Part shown: piece by piece, positions 44,941-53,923 of the stretch | How positions within the stretch are numbered: position 1 is the stretch's first letter | Layout of the letters: every line of letters starts with the position of its first letter | Source: Novosphingobium sp. SG707 | GTDB taxonomy: Bacteria > Pseudomonadota > Alphaproteobacteria > Sphingomonadales > Sphingomonadaceae | DNA length: 64,000 nucleotides | NCBI RefSeq assembly: GCF_012275515.1 | Contig: NZ_JAAZQL010000002.1 | Location: 744,001-808,000 of the forward strand | Direction: 5' to 3' | The notes under the pieces: generated by a model | Seen by the model: only the letters and a program-made list of their open reading frames with translations | Databases searched by the model: none | What the model was told of the DNA's origin: nothing | Program-made: the position numbers and the translations under genes

Positions 44941-45270
44941 ATGATGGAAGGACATGAGCATCCCGAGGCGCATGGCCAGGGCCATTGCCATCAATGCGAT
45001 TGCCATATCGACGGCCACGACGACATGGCGGCAAAGATGTTTCATCTGGCCAAATGCGCGAAACATGCGCTTCTCAAGCGCAAGATCGAACAGCATCTGG
45101 ACGCGAAAATCGGCGCGAAGCTGGATCGCATGGCGCAGCTTGCAGCCGACGCTCTGATCGACAGCATGCAGCGCATTGGCGCCAGAAAGCAGGCCTGCCG
45201 TCGCTATGAGGATGATCTGCTGGCCGAGATGCAATCGGAGTGGACGCCGTTCTTTGCGCCTGTCGAATAG
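44941..45270 (+). CDS. Small His/Cys-rich protein, possible metal binder
   Basis: A 109-residue protein. The first 28 residues are rich in histidine and cysteine (GHEHPEAHGQGHCHQCDCH, then DGHDD), the pattern of a metal-binding segment; the rest is a helical region (KMFHLAKCAKHALLKRKIEQ). No export signal is seen. I do not recognise a named family. GGAGAAG precedes the ATG at 44941. It is the first gene of an eight-gene operon with the nitroreductase and PEP synthase, so expression under metal or oxygen stress is likely. A role as a metal reservoir or sensor is an inference. Confidence 0.65.
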   Translation: MMEGHEHPEAHGQGHCHQCDCHIDGHDDMAAKMFHLAKCAKHALLKRKIEQHLDAKIGAKLDRMAQLAADALIDSMQRIGARKQACRRYEDDLLAEMQSEWTPFFAPVE

Positions 45271-45283
45271 GGAGGCCCAAACC

Positions 45284-45523
45284 ATGAAAGACCCTGTTTC
45301 GGGACCATCGCCCGCCAAAAGGTGGCTCTCGGCGATCATGGTCCTGCTTCTCGTTCTGGTGTTGACCATCTGGTACGTGGCACCGCCCAGCAAGCCCAAA
45401 CAGGAGCAGCAGGCCAGGCCCGCACCCAGATCAACCGAATGGGCGCCCGAACCAGCGGGGCCTGCGGTCCCGGTGAATTTGCCCAAGACCCCGATGACCA
45501 ATGTTCCGGATCAGAAGCGATGA
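45284..45523 (+). CDS. Single-pass membrane protein (79 aa)
   Basis: A 79-residue protein with one strong membrane helix (residues about 13-33, WLSAIMVLLLVLVLTIWYV) followed by a Pro/Gln-rich tail likely in the periplasm. No domain is recognised. AGGGAGG is the ribosome binding site for the ATG at 45284. It begins 13 bp after the His-rich gene and overlaps the erythromycin-esterase-family gene by four bases (ATGA), so it is a true operon member. Confidence 0.65.
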   Translation: MKDPVSGPSPAKRWLSAIMVLLLVLVLTIWYVAPPSKPKQEQQARPAPRSTEWAPEPAGPAVPVNLPKTPMTNVPDQKR

Positions 45524-46866
45524 TCGGACAGCGGCGAGAGCTCGATAGGGACAAGGCGCCGGCACCGCAGGCCGCCGCCCTTGCCGGTCGACTGCGCGAG
45601 GCGGGCGAGATTTTGCCTGCGGTCGAAGCTGCCGATTTTGCCGATGCATTTGACAGGTTTGGGGATGCGAGAATCGTCCTGCTTGGCGAGGCGACCCATG
45701 GAACCCATGAGTTTTATGCCGCGCGCGCCGCGATTACGCGGCGTTTGATCGAAGCCCATGGTTTCAATCTTGTCCTTGTGGAAGGCGACTGGCCCGATAT
45801 CGCGCGCATCGACGGATATGTCCGCCACAATGCTCCGCGCCTGCGGGCAGGCGAGGCATTTCTGCGCTTTCCGACATGGATGTGGCGCAATCAGGAGGTT
45901 CTGGCCTTCGCTGATTGGCTGCGCGGACACAATGCGCCCCTTGCCGAAGCGGCGCGCACGGCGGTGCGGGGGCTCGATGTCTACAGTCTGGGCGAATCCA
46001 TCCACGCCGTGATCGCCTATCTCGAAAACCATGATCCCGCCGCCGCCGCCGAAGCGCGGCGCAATTACGGATCGCTGATGGCATGGCGCGGCGCGCCCCA
46101 GCATTACGGGCAGGCGGTCGAGCACGGACGCATGGCCGGTTGCGAAGAGGATGTTGTTGCCCAGTTGGGCGAGCTGCTGCGAAAGCGCATTCAACTGATC
46201 GCCGATGATGGCGAAGCCTATTTCGATGCTGAACAGAACGCACGGATAGTGCGGGCCGCAGAGAGCTATTATCGCGCGATGTATCGCGGGGCGGTGGCCA
46301 GCTGGAACCTGCGCGATCGGCATATGTTCGATACGCTCCAGCGTCTCATGGCCTTTCGCTGCGATGCCCGTGCCGTGGTCTGGGCGCATAATTCGCACAT
46401 CGGCAATGCATCGGCGACCGCAATGGGGTGGCGTGGCGAATTCAACATCGGCGAACTGGTGCGCGCGGCTTATGGCGATGAGGCCGTGCTGATAGGTTTC
46501 GGCACAGATCGCGGAACAGTTGCCGCAGCCTCCGACTGGGGAGGCGACATGAAGGTGATGGAGCTTCGTCCAGCGCGGCAGCACAGCTGGGAAGAGGCGT
46601 TCCGCCATACAGGCTACGCCCGCAGCTTGACCGACTGGCGGGGCAGCAAACGTCAGGCCTTGGCGGAGGCGTTGTCACAGCCCCTCCTCGAACGGGCCGT
46701 AGGCGTTGTCTATCGGCCGCAGTCGGAGCTTTTGAGCCACTATTTCGAAGCGGTTCTTGCCGATCAGTTCGACGCTTATGTCTGGTTCGAGGAAACCCGT
46801 GCCGTCACGCCCCTTGGACATGAGCGCCCGAAAGGCGCGCCGGAAACCTGGCCTTTCGGGCTATGA
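45520..46866 (+). CDS. Erythromycin esterase family protein
   Basis: A 448-residue member of the erythromycin-esterase-like fold. Visible family motifs are VLLGEATHGTHEFYAARAAITRRLI, VEGDWPDIARID, RFPTWMWRN and AVVWAHNSHIGNA, holding the conserved Glu and His residues of the active site. True macrolide esterases are only a small branch; the chromosomal members in stress operons are of unknown substrate. The start at 45520 overlaps the preceding stop (ATGA) and its own stop overlaps the next start (ATGA). The association with phosphoribosyltransferase and alpha/beta hydrolase genes is recurrent in bacteria and suggests a common pathway. Confidence 0.9.
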   Translation: MIGQRRELDRDKAPAPQAAALAGRLREAGEILPAVEAADFADAFDRFGDARIVLLGEATHGTHEFYAARAAITRRLIEAHGFNLVLVEGDWPDIARIDGYVRHNAPRLRAGEAFLRFPTWMWRNQEVLAFADWLRGHNAPLAEAARTAVRGLDVYSLGESIHAVIAYLENHDPAAAAEARRNYGSLMAWRGAPQHYGQAVEHGRMAGCEEDVVAQLGELLRKRIQLIADDGEAYFDAEQNARIVRAAESYYRAMYRGAVASWNLRDRHMFDTLQRLMAFRCDARAVVWAHNSHIGNASATAMGWRGEFNIGELVRAAYGDEAVLIGFGTDRGTVAAASDWGGDMKVMELRPARQHSWEEAFRHTGYARSLTDWRGSKRQALAEALSQPLLERAVGVVYRPQSELLSHYFEAVLADQFDAYVWFEETRAVTPLGHERPKGAPETWPFGL

Positions 46867-47504
46867 CAGTGCCGATCGCCATATCGATGCCGGGCTTTCC
46901 GCCGCTGGCTGCCATTCTGGGCGTGCCTCCCCGGCCGCATGGTCTCGCCATTTTCGCCCATGGCAGTGGCAGCGGCAGGCTCAGTCCGCGCAACAACCAT
47001 GTTGCCGACCGATTGCGTGAAGTGGGGCTGGCGACGCTGCTCCTCGATTTGTTGACGGGGCCGGAGGAAGCCGACCGCCGTAACGTCTTTGACATCGGCT
47101 TGCTGGCTTCGCGCCTGCGCTGTGCGGTGGATTGGGCGGCGGGACATGCCGCGACGGCTGGTTTGCGGCCCTGCTATTTCGGTGCGAGCACAGGCGGCGG
47201 AGCGGCGCTGCGCGCAGCCGCAGGGGACGCGCGCATTGCCGCCGTCGTTTCGCGCGGCGGGCGGCCCGATCTTGCCGGGGTCGATGCCCTTGCGCGTGTA
47301 AGGGCTCCCACACTGCTGTTGGTCGGCGCGCTGGACCGGGTGGTGATCGAGCTTAACGAACAGGCTTATGAGGCCATGACCTGCGGCCGCAAACTGATGA
47401 TCATTCCGGGGGCGGGCCATCTGTTCGAGGAACCCGGAACGCTTGATCAGGTCGTCGATTTGGCGCGCGACTGGTTTCTGCATCATCTCGGAGTCAGGCC
47501 ATGA
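46863..47504 (+). CDS. Alpha/beta hydrolase (dienelactone-hydrolase-like)
   Basis: A 213-residue small alpha/beta hydrolase. Oxyanion region IFAHGSGSGRLSPRN, nucleophile in FGASTGGGAAL, acid in LLVGALDRVVI and histidine in IPGAGHLFEE complete the triad. Proteins of this group are often found next to, or fused with, the phosphoribosyltransferase family encoded next, in stress-associated operons; the substrate is unknown. It is joined to both neighbours by ATGA overlaps, so the order esterase, hydrolase, phosphoribosyltransferase is fixed in one transcript. Confidence 0.88.
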   Translation: MTVPIAISMPGFPPLAAILGVPPRPHGLAIFAHGSGSGRLSPRNNHVADRLREVGLATLLLDLLTGPEEADRRNVFDIGLLASRLRCAVDWAAGHAATAGLRPCYFGASTGGGAALRAAAGDARIAAVVSRGGRPDLAGVDALARVRAPTLLLVGALDRVVIELNEQAYEAMTCGRKLMIIPGAGHLFEEPGTLDQVVDLARDWFLHHLGVRP

Positions 47505-48193
47505 CTGTGCTGTTCAGGGATCGCCGCGCGGCGGGCGTGCTTCTGGCTCGTGAGGTTAAGGCGCTGGGGCTGGAGGACCCTGTTGTGCTGGCATTGCCGC
47601 GCGGCGGGGTGCCTTTGGGGTTTGAGGTGGCCAAGGCCCTGGGCGCGCGGCTTGACATATTGCTGGTCCGCAAAATCGGCGCACCGGGCAACAAGGAATA
47701 TGGCATTGGCGCCCTCGTCGACGGCGCTTCACCTCAAGTGGTGATCGACGAATTGGCGGCGCGGATGGCCGGTGCGGACAAGGCCTATATCGATCACGAA
47801 ATCGGTCGCCAACTGGATGAAATTGACCGCAGACGTGCTGCCTATCGCACAGGCCCTCCTGTATCGCTGAAAGGGCGGATGGTCGTGGTGGTCGATGACG
47901 GAATTGCCACTGGCGGCACTGCGCGCGCTGCCCTGAAAGCTTTGGCAAAGGTGGGGCCACGTGGCATCGTGCTGGCTGTGCCTTTGGCGCCGCCTGATAC
48001 GCTTCTGAGTTTGCGCAAACTCTGCGATCAGGTGGTGTGCCTTGCTTCGCCCGACCCGTTCTATTCGGTGGGCGTGCATTACGGCGATTTCACCCAGACC
48101 CAGGACGCCGAGGTCATTGCCCTTTTGGAAGAGGCACGCCGCTGGCGTCAGGCAAGCCCTCATGCGGATCAGGCTCGGGGAGGTGGGAAATGA
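47501..48193 (+). CDS. Phosphoribosyltransferase family protein
   Basis: A 230-residue type I phosphoribosyltransferase-fold protein. The PRPP-binding loop VVVVDDGIATGGTARAAL is intact, and the N-terminal LALPRGGVPLGFEVAKAL and LVRKIGAPGNKEYGIGAL blocks are those of the stand-alone group often next to dienelactone-hydrolase-like genes. The substrate is unknown; the fold binds PRPP and a base or acts as a nucleotide sensor. It overlaps the hydrolase upstream and the PEP synthase downstream (ATGA each). Confidence 0.9.
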   Translation: MTVLFRDRRAAGVLLAREVKALGLEDPVVLALPRGGVPLGFEVAKALGARLDILLVRKIGAPGNKEYGIGALVDGASPQVVIDELAARMAGADKAYIDHEIGRQLDEIDRRRAAYRTGPPVSLKGRMVVVVDDGIATGGTARAALKALAKVGPRGIVLAVPLAPPDTLLSLRKLCDQVVCLASPDPFYSVGVHYGDFTQTQDAEVIALLEEARRWRQASPHADQARGGGK

Positions 48194-50577
48194 CTTGCAC
48201 GATGCCCAGCATTCTGTGGTTTGAGCAGATCGGCATGGGAGATGTCGGTTGCGTCGGTGGAAAAAATGCCTCGCTCGGTGAGATGGTGTGCAAATTGGGC
48301 GAAAGTGGCGTTCGCGTCCCGGCAGGATTTGCCACAACCGCCGCCGCCTATCGCGACTTCATCGCCGAAAATGCCATCGAGACCCCTATGCAGGAGCGGA
48401 TCAGGCTCTATCAGGCCGGTCGGATACCGCTCGAGCAAGCGGGGGCCGAGATCCGGGATCTTATTCTGAGCGCTCATCTGCCGGACAATTTCGCTCGCGA
48501 TATCCGTGCCGCCTACGATCAGCTGGAGGAACGGGCCAAGGTGAAAAATCCGGCCGTGGCTGTGCGCAGCAGCGCAACCGCGGAGGATCTTCCCGATGCC
48601 AGCTTTGCCGGACAGCAGGAAACCTTTCTAAATATCCGGGGACACCGGGCCCTGCTGGAGGCTTGCCTGAACTGCTTTGCCTCGCTCTTTACCGATCGCG
48701 CGATCAGCTATCGCGAAGCCAAGGGGTTTGACCATTTCTCGGTGGCTCTCTCGATCGGAATCCAGCAGATGGTGAGGTCCGATCTGGCGGGATCAGGAGT
48801 GATCTTTACCATCGATACCGAAACCGGCTTTCCCCATGTCGCCGTTATCAGCGCCGCGTGGGGTCTTGGTGAAACGGTGGTTCAGGGCTCTGTTGATCCC
48901 GATAAATATGTTGTGTTCAAGCCCCTTCTGGCCACACCGGGCACCTGTCCGATCATTGAAAAGACCTGCGGCGAGAAAGCTGTCAGGATGATCTATGCCG
49001 ATGGCGGCGGCAAAAGCACACGGATCGTCGCGACCCGCCTTTCTCAACGCGGCAAATTTGTGCTCGATGATGCGGAAATTGTCGAACTTGGCCGCTGGGC
49101 CGTGCTCGTCGAAAAGCACTATGGCCGCCCGATGGATCTGGAATGGGCCAAGGATGGGCAAACCGGTCTGATTTATCTGGTTCAGGCGCGGCCTGAAACG
49201 GTGCAGTCGGGGCGCAGCAGCGCCGCTTTCCGCACCTATCGCCTCAAGGCAAAGGCGCAGCCCATCCTTTCCGGGGCGGCGGTCGGGGGCGCCATCGCCT
49301 CGGGCAAGGCCTGCGTCCTGCGCAATGCGGGCGATATGGCGCGCTTTCCCGACGGCGCCATTCTGGTGACGGGCAACACCGATCCGGACTGGGTCCCGCT
49401 GATGCGGCGGGCGGGCGGTATTGTGACCGATCATGGCGGCAGCACCAGCCATGCCGCCATTGTCAGCCGCGAACTGGGCGTGCCTGCCGTGATCGGAACC
49501 GGTCATGCCACGGCGCTGCTGCGCGAAGGACAGCCGATAACGCTTTCCTGCGCTGGGGGGGAGCAGGGTTTTGTCTATGACGGCCTGCTGGACTACGAAA
49601 GCGAGGAGATCGATCCGGGCAGCTTTCCTGCCACACGCACGCAGGTGATGGTCAATATCGCCGAGCCGGCCTCGGCTTTCCAATGGTGGCGACTGCCGGC
49701 CAAGGGGGTGGGGCTGGCGCGGATGGAGTTCATCATCAATACGCTGATCAAGGCCCATCCCATGGCCCTGCTGCATCCTGAAAGGGTTGCCGAGGCGGAC
49801 AGGCGCAAGATTGCCAACCTGACCAGGGACCATGCCGACGGCGCGGACTATTTCGTCGATCTGCTCTCGCGCGGTATCGCGCGTCTGGCCGCGCCCTATT
49901 ACCCGCACCCCGCGATTGTCCGCCTCAGCGATTTCAAGACCAATGAATATGCCCATCTGATCGGCGGGAGCGGCTTCGAGCCGCATGAGGAGAATCCGAT
50001 GCTCGGCTTCAGGGGGGCATCGCGATATTATGACGAGCGGTACCGGGAAGGCTTTTCGCTGGAATGTCAGGCGTTAAAGCGGGTGCGCGAGGTGATGGGC
50101 TTTGCCAATGTCATCATCATGGTGCCATTTTGCCGCACCCCGGCAGAAGCCGATCGCGTGTTGGCCATCATGGCCCAAAACGGCCTTCGGCGCGGCGAGC
50201 ATGCGTTGCAGATCTATATGATGTGCGAAATCCCCTCCAACGTGGTTTTGGCGCAGGAGTTTGCCAAAAGGTTCGATGGTTTTTCGATAGGCTCCAACGA
50301 TCTGACGCAGCTTGTGCTGGGCGTTGACCGGGATTCCGAATTTTTGGCGACCCTGTTCGACGAGCGTGAGGAAGCCGTCAAAATCATGATTGGCGATGTC
50401 ATCGCCAAGGCCCATGCGGCCGGCGTCAAGATCGGAATATGCGGGCAGGGGCCAAGCGATCATCCTGATTTTGCAGAATTCCTGGTCCATCGAGGCATCG
50501 ACTCCATCTCTCTCAACCCCGACAGTTTTGCCAGGGCCATCAAAAGTATCGCCCAGGCGGAAGCGGCAGGAGGATAA
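48190..50577 (+). CDS. ppsA: Phosphoenolpyruvate synthase
   Basis: Pyruvate, water dikinase of 795 residues, the usual length. The N-terminal ATP-grasp domain (GGKNASLGEMV, VRSSATAEDLPDASFAGQQET) is followed by the swivelling phosphohistidine domain (TDHGGSTSHAAIVSRELG with the catalytic His) and the C-terminal PEP/pyruvate TIM barrel (GIGSNDLTQ-type FSIGSNDLTQLVLGVDRD, and GICGQGPSDHP). It converts pyruvate and ATP to PEP, AMP and phosphate and normally opens gluconeogenesis. A copy in a hypoxia operon may run in reverse-like or energy-saving modes; that is inference. The start overlaps the preceding stop (ATGA). Confidence 0.93.
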   Translation: MTCTMPSILWFEQIGMGDVGCVGGKNASLGEMVCKLGESGVRVPAGFATTAAAYRDFIAENAIETPMQERIRLYQAGRIPLEQAGAEIRDLILSAHLPDNFARDIRAAYDQLEERAKVKNPAVAVRSSATAEDLPDASFAGQQETFLNIRGHRALLEACLNCFASLFTDRAISYREAKGFDHFSVALSIGIQQMVRSDLAGSGVIFTIDTETGFPHVAVISAAWGLGETVVQGSVDPDKYVVFKPLLATPGTCPIIEKTCGEKAVRMIYADGGGKSTRIVATRLSQRGKFVLDDAEIVELGRWAVLVEKHYGRPMDLEWAKDGQTGLIYLVQARPETVQSGRSSAAFRTYRLKAKAQPILSGAAVGGAIASGKACVLRNAGDMARFPDGAILVTGNTDPDWVPLMRRAGGIVTDHGGSTSHAAIVSRELGVPAVIGTGHATALLREGQPITLSCAGGEQGFVYDGLLDYESEEIDPGSFPATRTQVMVNIAEPASAFQWWRLPAKGVGLARMEFIINTLIKAHPMALLHPERVAEADRRKIANLTRDHADGADYFVDLLSRGIARLAAPYYPHPAIVRLSDFKTNEYAHLIGGSGFEPHEENPMLGFRGASRYYDERYREGFSLECQALKRVREVMGFANVIIMVPFCRTPAEADRVLAIMAQNGLRRGEHALQIYMMCEIPSNVVLAQEFAKRFDGFSIGSNDLTQLVLGVDRDSEFLATLFDEREEAVKIMIGDVIAKAHAAGVKIGICGQGPSDHPDFAEFLVHRGIDSISLNPDSFARAIKSIAQAEAAGG

Positions 50578-50581
50578 ATCC

Positions 50582-51142
50582 ATGGATCTGGAACAAGCCA
50601 TTTACGGCCGCCGCGCAACGCGGGCCTACACTCATGAAGCCATTGACCCGGCGGTGCTGGAGGCGGTGATCGATGCCGCCATTCAGGCGCCCAGCGCGAT
50701 GGACGGTCAGCCCTGGGGATTTTGCATTCTGCGCAATCCGGCCTTGCTTGACCGCATAGCCGATGAGGCAAAAGCGCTGATGCTGCGTAATCCTTCGCCC
50801 GGTCTGGCGCTGCATCGTTTCGAGGAAATGCTTGAGAACCCCGATTTCCATATATTCTATCATGCCCCGGCGCTGATCCTGATCTGTTCGACAAAAGACA
50901 GTCCGTGGTCACAGATCGACTGCATATTGGCCGCGCAGAATTTGATGTTGGCGGCCTATGGCAAAGGATTGGGTACATGCTGGATCGGCTTTGCCCAGAG
51001 CTGGCTTGAAACGGATGAGGGCAGGGCGGCATTGGGGCTGCCAGCCACTTGGCGGCCGGTGGCCCCCATCATTGTCGGTCGTCCAAGCGGGGGTGAGCCT
51101 GCCCCGCCGCGTCAAAAGCCCGAGCTGCTTTGGCGCGACTGA
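50582..51142 (+). CDS. Nitroreductase family protein
   Basis: A 186-residue FMN enzyme of the nitroreductase fold. The FMN-binding start IYGRRATRAYTHEAID, the PSAMDGQPWGFCIL segment and the C-terminal GLGTCWIGFAQSWL block are present. Enzymes of this family reduce nitro groups, quinones or flavins with NAD(P)H. It starts 4 bp after the PEP synthase stop. Nitroreductase-fold genes are typical members of low-oxygen regulons (the DosR set in mycobacteria is one known example), where they may help dispose of electrons. Confidence 0.9.
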   Translation: MDLEQAIYGRRATRAYTHEAIDPAVLEAVIDAAIQAPSAMDGQPWGFCILRNPALLDRIADEAKALMLRNPSPGLALHRFEEMLENPDFHIFYHAPALILICSTKDSPWSQIDCILAAQNLMLAAYGKGLGTCWIGFAQSWLETDEGRAALGLPATWRPVAPIIVGRPSGGEPAPPRQKPELLWRD

Positions 51143-51177
51143 GCCACCCGTTACGCAAGATTCCCGGAGAATGAGTC

Positions 51178-51420
51178 ATGGCAACTCAACCCGAATTTTT
51201 TCCATTGCCCGAGGTTATCCCTCCGCAAGTGCCGCCGGAGGCACCGGTTGTCCCCACGCCAGCGGAGGATCCCTTTTTTGAGCCTCCTGAAATTCTTCCC
51301 GATATGCCCGACGAAGATTTTCCCGATCGTGAAAACCTGTCGATGGTCGATTTCCTGAACAACAGCGCTCGGCAAACTGTGGCAAAACTGGCGGCCTTCA
51401 TGAGCGGCAGGCCGTCATAA
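51178..51420 (+). CDS. Small acidic proline-rich hypothetical protein
   Basis: An 80-residue protein, strongly acidic and proline-rich in residues 8-50 (LPEVIPPQVPPEAPVVPTP), ending in a short helix (MVDFLNNSARQTVAKLAAFM). No signal peptide and no known domain. It begins 35 bp after the nitroreductase with CCGGAG as the ribosome site, and is probably the last gene of the operon. Disordered; function unknown. Confidence 0.55.
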   Translation: MATQPEFFPLPEVIPPQVPPEAPVVPTPAEDPFFEPPEILPDMPDEDFPDRENLSMVDFLNNSARQTVAKLAAFMSGRPS

Positions 51421-51753
51421 ACTGTCTCGACCTGTGGTTCGAACAGATGCGGACTTGGGACGAGGCTGAGGCGGGCGAGGACTACGGCCCGAGTTCTTAT
51501 GGGACCAAAGCTGTGCTTTGCGGCGCGGCTTTGGCTGATCTGCCGCTTGATCGGTGGCTGGCGCGATTGAAACAACCCGATGCGCGTTTCGTCCTGCGAG
51601 ATTTGCCGGAGCAATTCCCAGGCCCGCCAACCCGATTTTGGAACCATGCGCTCGTTGGATTCGCCGAGGTTTCCGGGCGCCTTGCCTGAACGAACGTCAA
51701 ATTTGGCCGCTACCAACGGGATACATAAAGGACCGTTCTGAGGGCGAAAGGTC
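51421..51753. other. Gap between the stress operon and lysR
   Basis: A plus-strand open frame of 80 codons (51447-51689) lies here, but it has no ribosome binding site, no family resemblance and poor codon character; I do not call it. No clear terminator is seen. Confidence 0.4.
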
Positions 51754-52647
51754 TCAGCCTGCCATTTTGCGCGCCAAATCGATGAAGGCCCTGACGGCGG
51801 CCGGAGAATTCTTGCGATGGGGGTAATACAGGCAGACGGGCGGCAAAGCCGGTGTCCACTCCGTCAAAAGGCGCAAGAGCCGTCCGTCCTCCAGTTCCTG
51901 CTGTACGTCGGACTCCATGAAATAGCCGATCCCGACATCGGCCAGCACCGCCATGCGCGCAAGACTGGCTTCATCCAGCGTGATGGGGCCGGTCACGTCG
52001 ATGTGAACCGGCTCGCCATCCCTTTCGAAGCGCCAGCGATACAGCCCCCCATCGGGCAGCCGGATGCGGATGCAACTGTGGCGCAGCAAATCGGCAGGGA
52101 CATCAGGCCGCCCATTATTGGCAATATAGGCCGATGTCGCCACCACGACATGGCGGCGCGAGGGGCCCAGCGGGATGGCAATCATGTCCGTAGGCACCAA
52201 ATTCCGGCTGCGCACGCCAAAATCGAAACCGTTGGCCACGATGTCCACCAGCCGTCCCTCGGTCACCAGATCGACATGCACGCGCGGATAGCACCGCATA
52301 TATTCCAGCAGCAAGGGGGCGAAAATCTCGCGGGCGGCGGAGGCGAAAGCATTGATGCGCAGCGTGCCCGACGGGGTCTGCTGTTGCGAGCGTACCCCTT
52401 CCATCGCGTCGTGAATGGTTCGCAGCGCTGGCCCCACCTGTTCAACAAAGGTCAGGCCCGCATCGGTAAGCGCGACGCTGCGTGTTGTACGGTTAAACAG
52501 GCGCACGCCCAATTCCCGCTCCAGCCTGGCGATCATGTTGCTCAACGCGGTGGTCGACATGCCCAGTTCCGTGGCTGCCGCGCGGAAGGAGCCGCGTTGG
52601 GCGATGGCCAGCACGCTGTTCAATCGGGTGAGGGCCGGGTCAGTCAT
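51754..52647 (-). CDS. LysR-family transcriptional regulator
   Basis: A 297-residue LysR regulator: winged helix in residues 5-65 ([34 protein letters not shown], then [15 protein letters not shown]) and a substrate-binding-like effector domain. Related proteins usually control an adjacent divergent gene; here that is the SnoaL-like gene and the SDR, 114 bp away. The start at 52647 is where the family homology begins; the longer open frame to 52812 is rejected because it overlaps the divergent gene. Confidence 0.88.
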   Translation of the reverse strand: MTDPALTRLNSVLAIAQRGSFRAAATELGMSTTALSNMIARLERELGVRLFNRTTRSVALTDAGLTFVEQVGPALRTIHDAMEGVRSQQQTPSGTLRINAFASAAREIFAPLLLEYMRCYPRVHVDLVTEGRLVDIVANGFDFGVRSRNLVPTDMIAIPLGPSRRHVVVATSAYIANNGRPDVPADLLRHSCIRIRLPDGGLYRWRFERDGEPVHIDVTGPITLDEASLARMAVLADVGIGYFMESDVQQELEDGRLLRLLTEWTPALPPVCLYYPHRKNSPAAVRAFIDLARKMAG

Positions 52648-52761
52648 TATCCTCAATGTCGCAACAGTCCATCCCGCTTTATCCCTGTTATCACAATGAT
52701 GGTCCAGCCCTAAGTTTGATCGGTCGGCGCTGATGCGCTCACTTTTTGCCAGGAGTATGAA

Positions 52762-53091
52762 ATGGACATCGAACTGCCTTTGGCCATCGCCCGCTATTTC
52801 GCGGCGGATCAATCATCGGATGGGGCTGACATCGGTGAGGTTTTCGCCGAACATGCTGTCGTGCGCGATGAGCGCCAGACCTACACTGGGCGCGAGGCGA
52901 TCCGGCAGTGGAAAGCGGCTGCTTCCGCAAAATACAGCTATGCCGCCCAACCTTTCGCCTTGGCCGAGGATGGCGAGGCAAGGGTTGTGACCGCGCATCT
53001 GGTGGGCAATTTCCCCGGCAGCCCCATCGACCTGCGCTATCGCTTCACGCTTGATGGGGACAAGATCGCAAGCCTGGAGATCGCGCCATGA
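52762..53091 (+). CDS. SnoaL-like/NTF2-fold protein
   Basis: A 109-residue NTF2-like cone-fold protein ([28 protein letters not shown], then [19 protein letters not shown]). The family includes polyketide cyclases, isomerases and many of unknown role. AGGAGTATG precedes the ATG. It overlaps the SDR gene by four bases (ATGA), and the pair sits opposite a LysR gene, suggesting an inducible redox step on a small ketone or alcohol. Function beyond the fold is not known. Confidence 0.8.
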   Translation: MDIELPLAIARYFAADQSSDGADIGEVFAEHAVVRDERQTYTGREAIRQWKAAASAKYSYAAQPFALAEDGEARVVTAHLVGNFPGSPIDLRYRFTLDGDKIASLEIAP

Positions 53092-53866
53092 CGACCTTCC
53101 TCACGCTGGCCGGCAAACGGGCGCTGGTCACGTCGGGCACGCGCGGGGCGGGCGCGGCAACCGTCCGTCTTTTTCGTCAGTTGGGCGCACAGGTTCTGAC
53201 TTGTGCCAGAAGCTGCCCCGCCGATGCGGTGCCCGATGAATGCATCATCGCCGACCTGACAACACCCGATGGCACCGGCAAGCTGGCGCAGGCCGTACAG
53301 GAACGGCTTGGGGTAGCCGATATCATTGTCCATATGCTGGGTGGTTCCTCCGCCCCGCCGGTGGCTTTGCCGCGCTTGACGATGCCGCATGGGCCGGAGA
53401 ACTGGATCTCAACCTTTACCCGGCGGTGCGGCTGGATCGCGCATTGGTGCCGGCCATGGTTGCCCGGCGCAGCGGCGTGGTGGTCCATGTCACCTCGATC
53501 CAGAGCCGGTTGCCGTTGCCCGAGGCAACGACGGCCTATGCCGCCGCCAAGGCCGCATTATCGACCTACAGCAAGAGCCTTGCCAGGGAGGTGTCCCCAC
53601 ACGGCGTTCGGGTCGTGAGAGTGTCTCCCGGCTGGATCGAAACCGAGGCCGCCATCGAACTGGCACGAAGGCTGGGCGATGAGAGCGGCGGCGGCATGGA
53701 GGAAGGCAGGCGCCGGATCATGGAATCGCTGGGCGGCATCCCGATCGGGCGGCCGTCGTCACCCGAAGAAGTCGCCAGCCTGATTGCATTTCTGGCCTCT
53801 GACCGGGCGGCCAGCATCACCGGAACAGAACACATCATCGACGGCGGCACGATACCGACCGTTTGA
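53088..53866 (+). pseudogene. Short-chain dehydrogenase/reductase with a frameshift
   Basis: An SDR whose N-terminal part ([21 protein letters not shown], the NAD(P)-binding TGxxxGxG region) reads from 53088, while its C-terminal part ([11 protein letters not shown], catalytic YAAAK, and the IIDGG ending of the family) reads in another frame to 53866. The switch falls in the GC-rich stretch at about 53351-53362: adding one G after CCCCG would restore [21 protein letters not shown]. Either a real one-base deletion has inactivated the gene or the base was lost in sequencing. Every other family feature is intact. Coupled (ATGA) to the SnoaL-like gene. Confidence 0.8.
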
Positions 53867-53923
53867 AAGAGCGGTGAGGATGGTTTTGACACCATGGCCT
53901 GCGCTTGTTAGCCCTCTCCAGCC

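Noticed and set aside
51447..51689. 80-codon plus-strand open frame
   Set aside because: No ribosome binding site, no recognised domain and poor coding character.
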